Source: Epithemia pelagica
Taxonomy: Eukaryota > Bacillariophyta > Bacillariophyceae > Surirellales > Surirellaceae
Length of the DNA: 64,000 bases
Assembly (NCBI GenBank): GCA_946965045.2
Contig: OX337242.1
Span: forward strand, 2,542,001-2,606,000
Direction: 5' to 3'
The translations under genes were made by a program, and so were the position numbers. The notes below the pieces were generated by a model. The model saw only the letters and a program-made list of their open reading frames with translations, made no database searches and was not told the origin of the DNA. Of this stretch, positions 21,345 to 31,962 are shown piece after piece (the first letter of the stretch is position 1; the number at the start of each line of letters is the position of its first letter).

Positions 21345-22574
21345 TTAGTCAGTCCCAACACTTGGGTAGAAGGCCAAATTATTCTCCAAGCGCTGAACAT
21401 GATCTTTCGACAGTTCCAGTTCCTCGGCCCTTTCCAACAAAGTTGTGCATGCCCATCTTCCATCGTCCATCTGACCTGCATAGTATGCCAGCGTACACAG
21501 TTCATCAAGCAAAGTTGAGAGATGAGCGTCGACATTCACAAATAAGGAGTCATTTGGGCGTGGAATCTTGACGCCAATTGACGCAAAAATGTACCCCTTT
21601 ACCAAGTCATTCTTTCCATGAAAATATGAGGCCAACGCCAAGAGAGGTTCCACTCGACTAGGCCGCATTTGATAAGCCTTCAAGTAGGAACTGACAATGA
21701 GACCTTCATCAGCATTCATTCGCACATACGTTTGTCCAATCTGGTACTGAGCAAAGAATGTTTCTTGATCCCATCCTGGCATTTCGACACGCTTCTGAAA
21801 TGCTTCAAGTGCTTTTTCGTGATGCCCAGCGTCAAGATACGATTGTCCCAAATAGTACATACTTCGTGGATCGTAAGGATTCCGGACTAGATCTTCTTCC
21901 AATACCGAAGCATCACGCAAGAACTTTTCCTCGGTGGTTACGTTGACGGATCGTCCGCCTTCACCAATATTGACTTTGATATAGGCATCCTGTCGTACTT
22001 CGAACTCATGGTTCTCAGGCATAGCTTTATTCCATAAGTACTCGTGTACAACGCCTTCCCACTGCCAGCCATTGGATACTCCAATGTTGATTAGATTATG
22101 GAGGGGGTACCTCAAGCCGTATGACCGTTTCTCAAGTTCGTAGGACATGTTTGGCATAAGGGACTCTAAGAAAGAAGTTGCGTTTTCAACGACAAGCTCG
22201 TCATCGGCATCAATGAAGAGGGCCCACTGAGAATTGCAATGTTTCATGGCGAGCTCCAAGGCTTGTTGGCGATTGACACCAAAATTGACCCATTCCTGTT
22301 GATAGACTTGACCGTCAATTCCGTACCGATTCATCTCGATGGGAATTTGCTCAATTGTACCATCAGTTGAACCCGTATCCACAATCACATAATAATCAAT
22401 CACATCCTTCACAGACTCTATCAATCGAGGCATAACGTGAGCCTCGTTTTTCACAATCATGTTGAGGCAAATCCGACGACTGCCAGCGAATGTTTCCTTC
22501 ACGGCCAGTGACCATCCTTGTAGTCCCAGCATCACATGGAAGCAGAGGGAAGCAGTATACCTTAGAGTAATCAT
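21345..22574 (-). CDS. Family 2 glycosyltransferase with TPR-like C-terminus, 409 aa
   Basis: I start at ATG 22574 (MITLRYTASLC). The N-terminal hydrophobic segment suggests a signal anchor for the secretory pathway. The GT2 signature is clear: ICLNMIVKNEAHVMPRLIES, IVDTGSTDGT, and the metal-binding motif FIDADDE near residue 145. The C-terminal half has helical repeats like tetratricopeptides (YYLGQSYLDAGHHEKALEAFQKR and similar). GT2 plus TPR is a known combination; donor and acceptor cannot be told from sequence. Single exon, no lesions. Confidence 0.85.
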   Translation of the reverse strand: MITLRYTASLCFHVMLGLQGWSLAVKETFAGSRRICLNMIVKNEAHVMPRLIESVKDVIDYYVIVDTGSTDGTIEQIPIEMNRYGIDGQVYQQEWVNFGVNRQQALELAMKHCNSQWALFIDADDELVVENATSFLESLMPNMSYELEKRSYGLRYPLHNLINIGVSNGWQWEGVVHEYLWNKAMPENHEFEVRQDAYIKVNIGEGGRSVNVTTEEKFLRDASVLEEDLVRNPYDPRSMYYLGQSYLDAGHHEKALEAFQKRVEMPGWDQETFFAQYQIGQTYVRMNADEGLIVSSYLKAYQMRPSRVEPLLALASYFHGKNDLVKGYIFASIGVKIPRPNDSLFVNVDAHLSTLLDELCTLAYYAGQMDDGRWACTTLLERAEELELSKDHVQRLENNLAFYPSVGTD

Positions 22575-23670
22575 ATCAAGCAAGTAATTGGTGGCGTTTA
22601 CAAACACTTCACAGAAAACTGTCGTTTCCGCACGATGCTTCCATTTCCAGGGAAAACAAGTTACGCAGCACGTGAAGTCTTGGTAACTTAGGTTACTTAC
22701 ATAGCATTATCGCCGAACGTAGAGCAAGACTGTCTGTGAGATCGCTAGAGATAGAATAGTATTAATAATTCCCGGTGTCGGTGTCGAGTCCTTTCAAGGA
22801 GGGACCGCCCCGCGCGCAGGGTAGTCTATGTTGGCACAGAGAGTCAGTCAGTATCAGTACGAGTATTGTAGATTGTAGGCTAGCGGAATGGCGAGTCCTG
22901 CTCGTGAATGAGTAAGGGTGCTACTGAGCTCGGGGTCTTTCTTTGAAATTTGAAATGCGAAATCCTCTAAGAAAAAAAAAAGGGAGATCTATTATAACTT
23001 AAAACGCTGCTGCACGCACGCCGCAGAGTAACGCCGACCGACGCGCCGGGCGCTAGGTAGCTACCTAACGCGAGGACTAACAATCGGGAGGAGCTAGCTG
23101 ACAATGATCAGCCTTTCAAAATCCTCTAGGGACTAGGGTATCGGCTTACCAATGCGGCCGCAGTGCCACTGCCACTGCCACCCACATCGGACATCGGACA
23201 TGCCTTTGCGGATCGTTGGATCATCCGCTAAGGAACGGTCGAATTTGCCATTGCCCTTCATCTTCGAGAATGTGAGTATTGGCAAAGATGTCCTTGCCCA
23301 TGCCACCCTCGCTTCCAACTCCAAACAAAACCATTCAGTTTCAACAGCATCAACCACAAGCAGCCACAGCAGCTGCGCCGTCCCCCCCCCCCCCCCCCCC
23401 CCAACCGGCACTGTGTTCACACAACCACCGATGCCGCAGCGAGCCACGTCTGCTTTGACTGAAGCAGCCGATGCTAATTGCCAATGCGTGAGCCGTCTTG
23501 GCACAAACAACACATCCTCCTTGCTTGGGTGTGACTCACGGCATATCCGATAAGTAGAAATGAATCTAGAGCGTATTATTTTGTTATCTTAGGTGTTTCG
23601 GAACTAATGATTCGTATTGAAATGCAACATGTAGATACTCGATAGTAAGATTTGGATCACCCCTTTCAAT
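22575..23670. other. Intergenic with 21-bp poly-C
   Basis: Contains an uninterrupted C tract at 23382-23402 and an A-rich tract near 22971. A Pro-rich open frame over the poly-C is not convincing as a gene. GC-rich palindrome-like patches near 23020-23070. Confidence 0.45.
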
Positions 23671-26025
23671 TTAGAAAGGAAGGCACAATCCAGAGACTGA
23701 AAACGCCGCTCCAACTCCAACGGAAGCGATGGCAAAGAAAAGATCGGGATACGTCGCAAAACCAGCCGACAATGTTTCGGAAGTGCCAAAGGCAGTCTCG
23801 AATTCGGCACGGGTGTAACAAGCATCAGGACCACTCATGTCCGCAATGTGCTGGGCCAAGCCAGTGCTAACAACTTCGGTACCACCATAGAACTGGTTGA
23901 GGAAGTCAACCACATTACCTGGCGTCACGCAGGCTTCGCCAGAAGAAGTCTTGAAGTTGGACAATGTACAAGCCACGACGTCATCGAAGAGGAACTCGCC
24001 ACTTTCGCGAGGAAGCTGGATACTTTCCATCTCCTTGACATCAATGATACCGTCTTTGTTCAGATCGATCGAGGCCAAAGTATCTTCCACCAAGCGTTCA
24101 ATATCCTCCTGCTTAGCAGTTCCATCTTCTTCATTGACGACAAGGCCTGACAACAAGGACGTGTAAAGGGACCAAAGCGTTTCCACGGAGAAATTGGTAC
24201 CTTGTTCCATGTGGGCCATGACATCTTGCAAATCCTTTTGCGCAACTGCTTCCTGGTTAACGGATCCCTTGGTTTGCAACACTTGGCACTCATTGCGGCC
24301 GTCGACAGCCACACGACGACGACGACGTCCACGACGACTACCACCCTTACCACCCTTACCACCATCCATCGAAAATATTTCAGGCAAGACAGCAAATGCA
24401 AGAAATAGCAGAAAGAACAACGGTCCAAGCAGGGCACCCACAGGAGGTAAACCAGGTAATCCAGTAAGACCAGTCGGACAACAGCCACCCGTAAGACCAC
24501 TCGGAGTAATAAAACAACAGGGACTTGGGCCACTTGGACCACTACCAGGACCGCTTGGACCACTACCAGGACCGCTTGGACCACTTCCACTTGGACCACT
24601 TCCACTTGGACCACTTCCACTTGGACCACTTCCACTCGGACCACTTCCACTTGGACCACTTCCACTTGGACCACTTCCACTCGGACCACTTCCACTCGGA
24701 CCACTACCGCTTGGACCACTTCCACTCGGACCACTACCGCTTGGACCACTACCGCTTGGACCACTTCCGCTTGGACCACTACCACTTGGGCCACTACCAC
24801 TTGGGCCACTACCACTTGGGCCACTACCACTTGGGCCACTTCCACTTGGACCACTTCCACTTGGACCACTTCCACTTGGACCACTTCCACTCGGACCACT
24901 TCCACTTGGACCACTTCCACTTGGACCACTTCCACTTGGACCACTTTCACTCGGACCACTTCCACTCGGACCACTACCGCTTGGACCACTACCGCTTGGA
25001 CCACTTCCACTCGGACCACTACCGCTTGGACCACTACCGCTTGGACCACTACCACTTGGGCCACTACCGCTTGGACCACTTCCACTTGGACCACTTCCAC
25101 TTGGACCACTTCCACTTGGACCACTTCCACTTGGACCACTTCCGCTTGGACCACTTCCACTCGGACCACTTCCACTTGGACCACTTCCACTTGGACCACT
25201 ACCGCTTGGACCACTACCACTTGGGCCACTTCCACTTGGACCACTTCCACTTGGACCACTTCCACTTGGACCACTTCCACTCGGACCACTTCCACTTGGA
25301 CCACTTCCACTTGGACCACTTCCACTTGGACCACTTTCACTCGGACCACTTCCACTCGGACCACTACCGCTTGGACCACTACCGCTTGGACCACTTCCAC
25401 TCGGACCACTACCGCTTGGACCACTACCGCTTGGACCACTTCCGCTTGGACCACTACCACTTGGGCCACTACCACTTGGGCCACTACCGCTTGGACCACT
25501 TCCACTTGGACCACTTCCACTTGGACCACTTCCACTTGGACCACTTCCACTTGGACCACTTCCGCTTGGACCACTTCCACTCGGACCACTTCCACTTGGA
25601 CCACTTCCACTTGGACCACTACCGCTTGGACCACTACCACTTGGGCCACTTCCACTTGGACCACTTCCACTTGGACCACTTCCACTTGGACCACTTCCAC
25701 TTGGACCACTTCCACTTGGACCACTTCCACTTGGACCACTTCCGCTTGGACCACTTCCACTCGGACCACTTCCACTTGGACCACTTCCACTTGGACCACT
25801 ACCGCTTGGACCACTTCCACTTGGACCACTACCACTTGGGCCACTTCCACTTGGACCACTTCCACTTGGACCACTTCCACTTGGACCACTTTCACCACTA
25901 CCAGGACCACTTTCACCACTATCAGGACCACTTGCACCACCATCGTGACCGGGCCATTCTCCCCCAGGCAGTTCACCCGTGATACCCGTGATACCCGAAG
26001 GGCCAATAGAAGTAAAGCCAGACAT
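23671..26025 (-). CDS. EF-hand protein with ~88 GPSGS repeats, paralog B, 784 aa
   Basis: Start ATG 26025 (MSGFTSIGPSG). Order: short Gly-rich N-terminus, about 88 tandem pentapeptides of type GPSGS (residues ~45-490), a Pro/Gly linker, a hydrophobic segment (LLGPLFFLLFLAFAVLPEIF), a Gly/Lys/Arg stretch (GGKGGKGG, then RRGRRRRR), then the shared EF-hand domain with loop DLNKDGIIDVKE, blocks SIQLPRESGEFLFDDVVAC and GEACVTPGNVVDFLNQFYGG, and a hydrophobic tail ending CLPF. Glycine spacing alternates 3 and 2, so it is not collagen. The topology suggests a long disordered, Ser-rich surface segment outside a membrane-linked EF-hand. The antisense frames over the array are also open, an artefact of the 15-bp unit. 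Confidence 0.8.
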   Translation of the reverse strand: MSGFTSIGPSGITGITGELPGGEWPGHDGGASGPDSGESGPGSGESGPSGSGPSGSGPSGSGPSGSGPSGSGPSGSGPSGSGPSGSGPSGSGPSGSGPSGSGPSGSGPSGSGPSGSGPSGSGPSGSGPSGSGPSGSGPSGSGPSGSGPSGSGPSGSGPSGSGPSGSGPSGSGPSGSGPSGSGPSGSGPSGSGPSGSGPSGSGPSGSGPSGSGPSGSGPSGSGPSGSGPSESGPSGSGPSGSGPSGSGPSGSGPSGSGPSGSGPSGSGPSGSGPSGSGPSGSGPSGSGPSGSGPSGSGPSGSGPSGSGPSGSGPSGSGPSGSGPSGSGPSGSGPSGSGPSGSGPSGSGPSGSGPSGSGPSESGPSGSGPSGSGPSGSGPSGSGPSGSGPSGSGPSGSGPSGSGPSGSGPSGSGPSGSGPSGSGPSGSGPSGSGPSGSGPSGSGPSGSGPSGSGPSGSGPSGSGPSGSGPSGSGPSGSGPSGSGPSGPGSGPSGPGSGPSGPSPCCFITPSGLTGGCCPTGLTGLPGLPPVGALLGPLFFLLFLAFAVLPEIFSMDGGKGGKGGSRRGRRRRRVAVDGRNECQVLQTKGSVNQEAVAQKDLQDVMAHMEQGTNFSVETLWSLYTSLLSGLVVNEEDGTAKQEDIERLVEDTLASIDLNKDGIIDVKEMESIQLPRESGEFLFDDVVACTLSNFKTSSGEACVTPGNVVDFLNQFYGGTEVVSTGLAQHIADMSGPDACYTRAEFETAFGTSETLSAGFATYPDLFFAIASVGVGAAFSVSGLCLPF
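24565..25905 (-). repeat. 15-bp tandem array encoding GPSGS, with higher-order copies
   Basis: Roughly 88 units of a 15-bp repeat with silent and Ser-codon variants. Rare variants recur at fixed offsets: the unit with 'ctttcactcgg' at 24946 and 25336 (390 bp apart), and a run starting 'tccgcttgga' at 25141 and 25561 (420 bp apart). This shows block duplication of about 26-28 units. Confidence 0.85.
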
Positions 26026-26080
26026 TTTCCTTCTTGTTGTTCTGTGTGGTGGTCAAGTTTGAATTAAAAAAAATGCAACC

Positions 26081-26391
26081 CGACTGAAGTCGAGGCTGTC
26101 CCATCAAGCAATGCTAAGGATGCGTTGGATTTCTAGCGGACCACCCAAATCCTCCAGAAAATGGCGAAGTGATCACCATAGTCAGTTTTGTTGGAATCCA
26201 GTTAGGCACTGACAAAAAGTGGCGAAGCATTATACCAGTTGCGCCAACCGCCCAAAAGAAATTGATTGGGTGGAGGCGGACTGAAGTCGGGGCTGTCCCA
26301 TCAAGCGATGCTCAACTGATCCTAAGGATGCGTTGGATTTCTAACGGACCACCCAAATCCTCCAAAAAATGGCGAAGTGATCACACCATTG
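26081..26391. repeat. Direct duplication of ~100 bp
   Basis: 26081-26178 and 26277-26391 share GACTGAAGTCG, CTGTCCCATCAAGC, GATGCGTTGGATTTCTA, and CGGACCACCCAAATCCTCC, with small differences and a short insertion in the second copy. Confidence 0.7.
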
Positions 26392-27080
26392 TCGGGAATA
26401 GGGAAATGAGGGACTTTTAGAGGAACATATAGAAGGACTTTCGGATAAATAGTTTTTTTGGTTGCTTCGAAATCCTCCAGTTGATTGCCGTGTGTCCTTG
26501 CCGTTGCTCTCCTACGCCTCATCCATCCATACCAAAGCATCCATTGTCGTCCCTCCCTGCAATCTTCGTTCGTTCCATCATAATCCATCTCCAATGACGA
26601 TCATCTCGTCGCGACCTTCCACCCCCAAAGTGGAAGTCTTTCCAAATGTTCTTGTAGGTCGATCAAACTCGCCAACTCAATGCCGCCCTTTTCACCCATC
26701 ACGGTACACTTGATTCTGAAGACTCCTTGATGGTCGGAGGAGTGCTAGGACCTTTCGTTGGAGGTGCACACCGGCTTGAGTGTGCCATTGTGGTGTTATG
26801 CAGTGCAAAATGACCGTAGTGTTGTTCCTACGAAAATAGAATCACTATAGAGAAAACAGTGGAGGCCTTGAAAAGCACGGGCTACTGCTGTAACAATGTC
26901 AGTCCGGTGGAGCTCGTAAGTAGTATTGTGCCCACAATTCGTTGCTGGTTGGGTTCATTATATAGTAGTGTACGGAGATCAAAAGTTTTCCCGAAAGTCT
27001 CTCATGAAGCTATCCTATAACTCCGAACGTCTCTCAAAAAGCTATCCGAAAGTCTTTCATTTGACTTTTTCAGGCCTTTA

Positions 27081-27166
27081 TCCCTCGGTATCAGTGTCCA
27101 CTGCTTAGCTGTTTTTTGTCTGTGCCAGCTTCATAGGTTCCCAAGTGGACACAGACAGAAAATTTC
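27081..27166 (+). repeat. Left arm of 86-bp inverted repeat
   Basis: Begins TCCCTCGGTATCAGTGTCC. Reverse complement of 28401-28486 with one mismatch in 86 bases, separated by about 1.23 kb. Confidence 0.85.
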
Positions 27167-28400
27167 ACTTTTCGTCTGTCCTTTTCACCAATATAGTTCC
27201 TCGTGCTGGTGGAAATGCCGGCGTGCAAGTGACAGTTGGCGGTTAGCATCTTCCTGTGACCGTGACCACGATTCAAATTTGGAATCCTTTCACACGACTC
27301 TCGTCTCGTCACAAAAATCTCACGCGGTGTCAAAAGCATCGACATTCGACATTGACCATGAAGCGAGCTCTTTATGAATCCTTGCGACCTGAAGCAGTAT
27401 TTTGGTTGGTTTTTCTCTCTTGTTGCTTGTTGCTTGTCTCTTAGCTTCTTTCATGTCCTGCGTACTTTTCTCACACGTTATCTCATTAATCTTTGTCCCT
27501 GTTAATGCTGATGGTTGGTGCTCCTTTGATTTTGTCGCAATCAAACGGAGGACAAGTCATTGTAGGCCGTTTGCCACAACTTTTCCTTGCTCTAATCGTA
27601 GTGCTCCTTGATTGTTGGTTGTGTTCTTATCTTTGTAGCATGGATTTTTACTCTCATCATTGTGCTTCGCCTAGTCCATCTCCATGTCGATCACAGATCA
27701 AGAACCTTTCTTTGTGTGTCGGATACTCAAGTACATAGACCTAGAGATGACAACAAACTAAGGCAGCTTGTTGCCACTAGGCCTACTCAAACTAGTCTTC
27801 GTAGATCACAGAGTCGATCAGTTGCTTCAAGATGGCCCCAAACCTTCACCAGAGTGTCATGGTGGTTGAAAGCACGGCAATAACACGCACGATCTTACAA
27901 AATCAATGAAAGATTAGAAATAAACTTCTGATAGAAACTCCTAGGAGTAGTTTACAAAGAAAGAAGCTCTATGTGGTCTCCAATTATAAGCCGAGGCTCG
28001 AATGGAGAATTGACATTCCATAGGCACAAACATTCACTCTCAATGAAGTGGACAGAGAGAGAGAGACAGTTCTCGAATGTTGAATATCAGAAGAGAAAAA
28101 CGAATACAAGCGTGAGGGAGAAGTTAGAATGACAGTTCAAGAGCTGTTGTTGTCATGGAGACATTTTTGTACGTTCAAACTTACCTCAACTGCATGAAAG
28201 GCGACAATTCATGCCATGCCATTGTGGGTGATGGCCTCTGTGTGATTTTATGGGGGATTTGGAATTTGGATGGCGCATTCTGCAACCGTCATCCACGCAG
28301 GGCCGCTTGCTGGGCATGCGTCAGTTTCATGAACTGCGAAAACTCCAGCTGGGTATGCGTGCCAATTTGCAATTTAGTCATTTCCATTTGCGTCAAAAAG

Positions 28401-28486
28401 GAAATTTTCTGTCTGTGTCCACTTGGGAACCTATGAAGGTGGCACAGACAAAAAACAGCTAAGCAGTGGACACTGATACCGAGGGA
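28401..28486 (-). repeat. Right arm of 86-bp inverted repeat
   Basis: Pairs with 27081-27166 (85 of 86). The spacer carries no recognisable gene. The pair resembles a fold-back or long-TIR element. Confidence 0.85.
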
Positions 28487-28998
28487 TGAGAGACATTCGG
28501 GGAAACTTTCGTTTTTAGGGATAGGGTTAAACTTGGGAATGCAGTTGAAGTGGCACTGACAAGACAACTCTAGGGTCATTTTCTATAAGAAGAGTCAATA
28601 TGGAAGAGTGTTGGAGACATCGACGGTCACTGGATGGTCTGTCCGAATGTCAGTCTAATTTTTGAAAGTTTCTCCGAACGTCTGTCATGAAAGTCCCTCA
28701 TTTCACTCCTCTCACCATTGTCAGTTTTGTTGGAATCCAGTTAGTGGAAGCGGTCTCTCCGTAGTCCGTAGTCGCCAGACGTTTGTAGCGTACACGTCGT
28801 CCTTATATTTCAACAGATTGCGTCATACTATGACTATTGTAAGTGATAGATGTTAGATGTCTCGCGTCTGTCCTCACTCCAGCTAGTCGCACATAGGCCA
28901 TCGAATATCCCCTTACGCGGGACAAGTACGGAAATCAATTAGGCTGCGCCGGTCAGCATGACAAGACCAAGCACGATTGTTTAATTAAGAAGATGTCT

Positions 28999-29085
28999 CG
29001 AAAACGGGACAAAGCGGGACAAATCGGGACAAAGTGGGACAAATGGGGACAAAGTGGGAGAAATCGGGACAAATCGGGACAAAGT
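28999..29085 (+). repeat. 10-bp minisatellite (GGGACAAAnn)
   Basis: About nine tandem copies of GGGACAAA followed by two variable bases (GC, TC, GT, TG), with one GGGAGAAA variant. Confidence 0.75.
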
Positions 29086-30366
29086 AGACCCACTAAAACT
29101 ACCATTATCCTAAAGCTAGCTGTCCCTACTTTGTCTCGACCATGTCCTGCTACCGTCATAGGTTGTCCACTTTTGTCTAGAATGCCTTGTCTCCCTGTTG
29201 TCATGTCTTATGTCTTAATCGACCCAGGACCATTCCATTTTCCATTACCTTTTGATTGGCCCGCTGCAGATGATAATCGGTGGGGTTGCTCTTCACTTCC
29301 GCGACAGAACGGCGGCGTGGCGTCCCCAGCCCCAGCCCTCAGTTCGTCTATGTGGCCCCTTGTCACAAGCGGGCTGTCCCCCCGCTCCATGATTCCGAGA
29401 GTAATGGCGCCAGGGCAGTCGGTCGACCGTACCCTCTAGCGGGTAGGCGCGGCAGCTGGAAGAATTTCTCATAGTAGTATTAAAGGGGCGGGGTGGAAGT
29501 ATAGAAACTCGAAAAAAGCTCCGGGCGAAAACAGACGGTTTACTGTAGCGGAAAGAGACCCCCCGGGAAATCGGGGAAGGGGGAAGAACGCTTGCCACAT
29601 TGCTAGCGTAACCGTAAAAAAATAAATGGAAATAAACTCTGAGAAGTAATGCCGAAGAAGAAAAATTACGTAACCGCTGCTTAACCATCAAAATAAATAA
29701 AGGGGGCTGGGAGAGGAAAGAAACAAGGGAGGGGTGAAAAAATTGGCTAGTATGGATGTCACTGACTGTTTAGGGGGTAAGCTGTACGACTATAAAGTAA
29801 AGAGATGAATTTTTTAAATATGGTGTCGCAGTTTTCCGGGTTTCCACCGAAATCCTGTAAAAGAGGGATTACCCGGTATTTTTGACACTCGAGCGGTTGG
29901 TAGACGTAGAGAATTCGACCAGTTTGATTGGATGACTAAGGATGTGATGCTAGCCGATAGGAAATTTACGGAAGGAGCAAAAGCGGCAAAAATAATTCAG
30001 CGATGGGGAGTATCTATAGATTTCTAATAGATAAAATAGCTCGGTCGACAATAGGTACATAACAAAGAAACATTGTTTGTTTGCTAGAAGAAGAAATACT
30101 GAGAAAGTTAAGCATACATATCCGGGTTCTGTAATCGTTTTTTTTTATCTAGCGGGAACTACTTACTACGGAGAGACTGCCTCCACCCCCAATAGACTAT
30201 TCCCCCTTTTTTTCAGCCCGCTGCTCGAAACCCAAGAACAACGCCCTCTGACCATAGACAAGCTCACTCCCAACTCGCCTCGTTCACTCCGAAGAAGCAC
30301 CCGCCCAACAGTCGTGCAACCACGACCCGCAACCCAGCCGTCTTCACCAGAGCCAAAGCTGCCACC

Positions 30367-30684
30367 ATGGTCGGAAACCGCAAGGACCCCGGCGCCACCC
30401 AGCACCAGCCTACGATGACGCCCTCGACCGTTGCCTTTCGACAACACTTGGGTCCCCACAATGGATATTGGCATACCGGCAACACGGCGGGAATGTGTTA
30501 TGGGGCGAGTCCCAGAGACAAGAATGCGCGGAATGTGCACCACGTATTGACTCAGTGTTTTTGGCTCAAGAAGCAACGAGCTCCATTGTGGGACTATGTA
30601 CGATCACCCGCCGATCACAAGGACATGGCACCCGTCCTCCTGGTAAAAAACAAGAACAAAACTCTTGGATCCAATGACCCATAA
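30367..30684 (+). CDS. Hypothetical protein, 105 aa
   Basis: ATG 30367 in a near-ideal context (GCCACCATGG). It has a His/Asn/Gly-rich middle (QHLGPHNGYWHTGNTAGMCYG) and a Lys-rich end. No family recognised. No conserved neighbour. Could be a chance frame in repeat-rich DNA. Confidence 0.3.
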   Translation: MVGNRKDPGATQHQPTMTPSTVAFRQHLGPHNGYWHTGNTAGMCYGASPRDKNARNVHHVLTQCFWLKKQRAPLWDYVRSPADHKDMAPVLLVKNKNKTLGSNDP

Positions 30685-31098
30685 CACATCGAATATGGTT
30701 TCGTTCGAATTATAGGACCGTGTGGTCTAGGTAAAAATGTGACAGCTCTTGCAGCCGCGAGCATTTTAGTTATCTGGATTGGCTGGATCCTAACAACGCA
30801 TCGGATTATTGTTGCAAGGATTGACCTGTAATGAATCGGGAAGGAAAGAAGAGTTCCTGCCGAAACTCTCGTCGGGGAGAATCCCGCACCGAGGGGTATA
30901 AACGAAAGAAGGTACGTTTTTGTTCCACCAAGCCCAAAGCAGACGTCAAGTTGTTGCGGTTGTTAATTTTGTAATGAAAAGAAGTTGATGATTGACACTG
31001 GTCCCCCATGGTTGATTCAAATAATACCATCGGACAGTTCAGGCATTGCCCAACAAACCGGCCATTTGGGCAAACGTGGAATGTGCTACACCCACAAA

Positions 31099-31431
31099 TC
31101 ATGTGTTCTTCGTCGACATTGCGAAACAGAAATCTTGAACTCCCGATTGATTCTGAATCAGTCGTACCTTCCACCCCTTGTCTTTCAACGCTTGAGCGTA
31201 GGGGGTCGCCGTGCTCGCAAAACGACTGATAATAGCCATCCGGTTACTTGTACTGTGGTTATTATTGTTTTTGCTGTTGCCCTTGTTAGACATAGATTGG
31301 GATGGCGGCGGACCGAATAAATGGTGCGTGGTATTGCCGGGCGTCATTTCCACAAACTCCGCTATTATGGGTATTTTATTTTGTTCAAATTCCGTAAGAA
31401 AGTTACGAAAATGAGTTGCTTTGAATTCCAT
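31099..31431 (-). CDS. Hypothetical ORF, 110 aa, possibly 5'-truncated
   Basis: From ATG 31431 (MEFKATHFRNFLTEFEQNK); the frame stays open upstream to 31563 without an ATG, so an upstream exon is possible. It has an Asn/Ser-rich linker in the middle and a basic C-terminal segment. Composition looks protein-like but I recognise no domain. It may be a remnant of a mobile-element gene. Confidence 0.3.
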   Translation of the reverse strand: MEFKATHFRNFLTEFEQNKIPIIAEFVEMTPGNTTHHLFGPPPSQSMSNKGNSKNNNNHSTSNRMAIISRFASTATPYAQALKDKGWKVRLIQNQSGVQDFCFAMSTKNT

Positions 31432-31644
31432 GTTGAAGCTCTTGCTCAGCGTCGTACTGTTCGGGTGTTGTGCGCCATTCTTTCGTCCTGATAGCTGTAT
31501 ATCTGCGTCGTTCTTGTCGCCAAGCCATCCATGAGGCTTTACCGAAACAGGGTCGTTCCACAAATCCTAGTCGCCCCTCCGGAATGGTGTGTGCACCCCA
31601 CTCTGTCGTTGAGATTTTGGGTTCAAAACTGACGCACCGAGTGC

Positions 31645-31962
31645 CTGGACCAACCAAACGGAGGTTTCCAGGGTTATTTATTCTTCATGTTTCCAGGTGA
31701 GAACGCTCCCCAGAGACTTGGAGTTTCATTGTCGTTACTGGGAGGAATGACTATTGGTTTACCGTCAATTGTATGGCTTCCGCCGTCACTGGCGAGACAA
31801 GCAAGACATGTCGATTCCACTGTGATTGTCCATGAATAAATGGTTTTCGCGCAGTGAGGATGAAGGTCCAGATGAATTCTAACCACACAAGAAACATTCC
31901 ATGGGACAAGGTTCGAGCACAGCGCATGTCAGTATTTCCTTGTCTATGAAGTAGCGATCAAT
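31645..31962. repeat. Dispersed repeat copy B, left part
   Basis: Similar to the start of copy A (20265 on): GTGAGAACGCTCCCCAGAG, then GACTTGGAGTTTCATTGTCG and CTGGGAGGA. It is cut at 31962 by Copia-2; the remainder resumes at 38598. Confidence 0.65.

Larger units (their letters stand above)
26026..30366. other. Repeat mosaic, no convincing gene
   Basis: Over 4 kb of non-coding or decayed sequence with several repeat families: a direct duplication at 26081-26178 and 26277-26391, repeated 'TCCGAAxGTCTxTCAT' motifs around 26385-26450, 26988-27062, 28486-28510 and 28640-28700, a shared segment CAGTTTTGTTGGAATCCAG at 26180 and 28718, inverted arms at 27081 and 28401, and a minisatellite at 28999. 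From about 29450 to 30160 the base composition becomes AT-richer. Confidence 0.5.

Noticed and set aside
23152-23553. Pro-rich plus-strand gene over the poly-C
   Set aside because: The coding signal depends on the homopolymer; no domain, and frame is sensitive to tract length.
24565-25905. Collagen-like protein
   Set aside because: Glycine spacing alternates 3 and 2 in GPSGS units; collagen needs strict Gly every third residue.
24194-25982. Two long plus-strand frames across the pentapeptide array (PLGPL repeats; DHFHL repeats)
   Set aside because: They are shadows of the 15-bp unit, which lacks stops in several frames. Only the minus frame links to the EF-hand domain shared with the paralogs.
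24060-26006. Second minus-strand frame across the array (VEVVQ repeats)
   Set aside because: Same array read out of frame; no conserved domain at either end.
28999-29085. CRISPR array
   Set aside because: The 10-bp units have no spacers and the genome is eukaryotic; this is a minisatellite.
29208-29691. Overlapping frames on both strands near 29.2-29.7 kb
   Set aside because: No recognisable motif, repeat-derived sequence, inconsistent composition.
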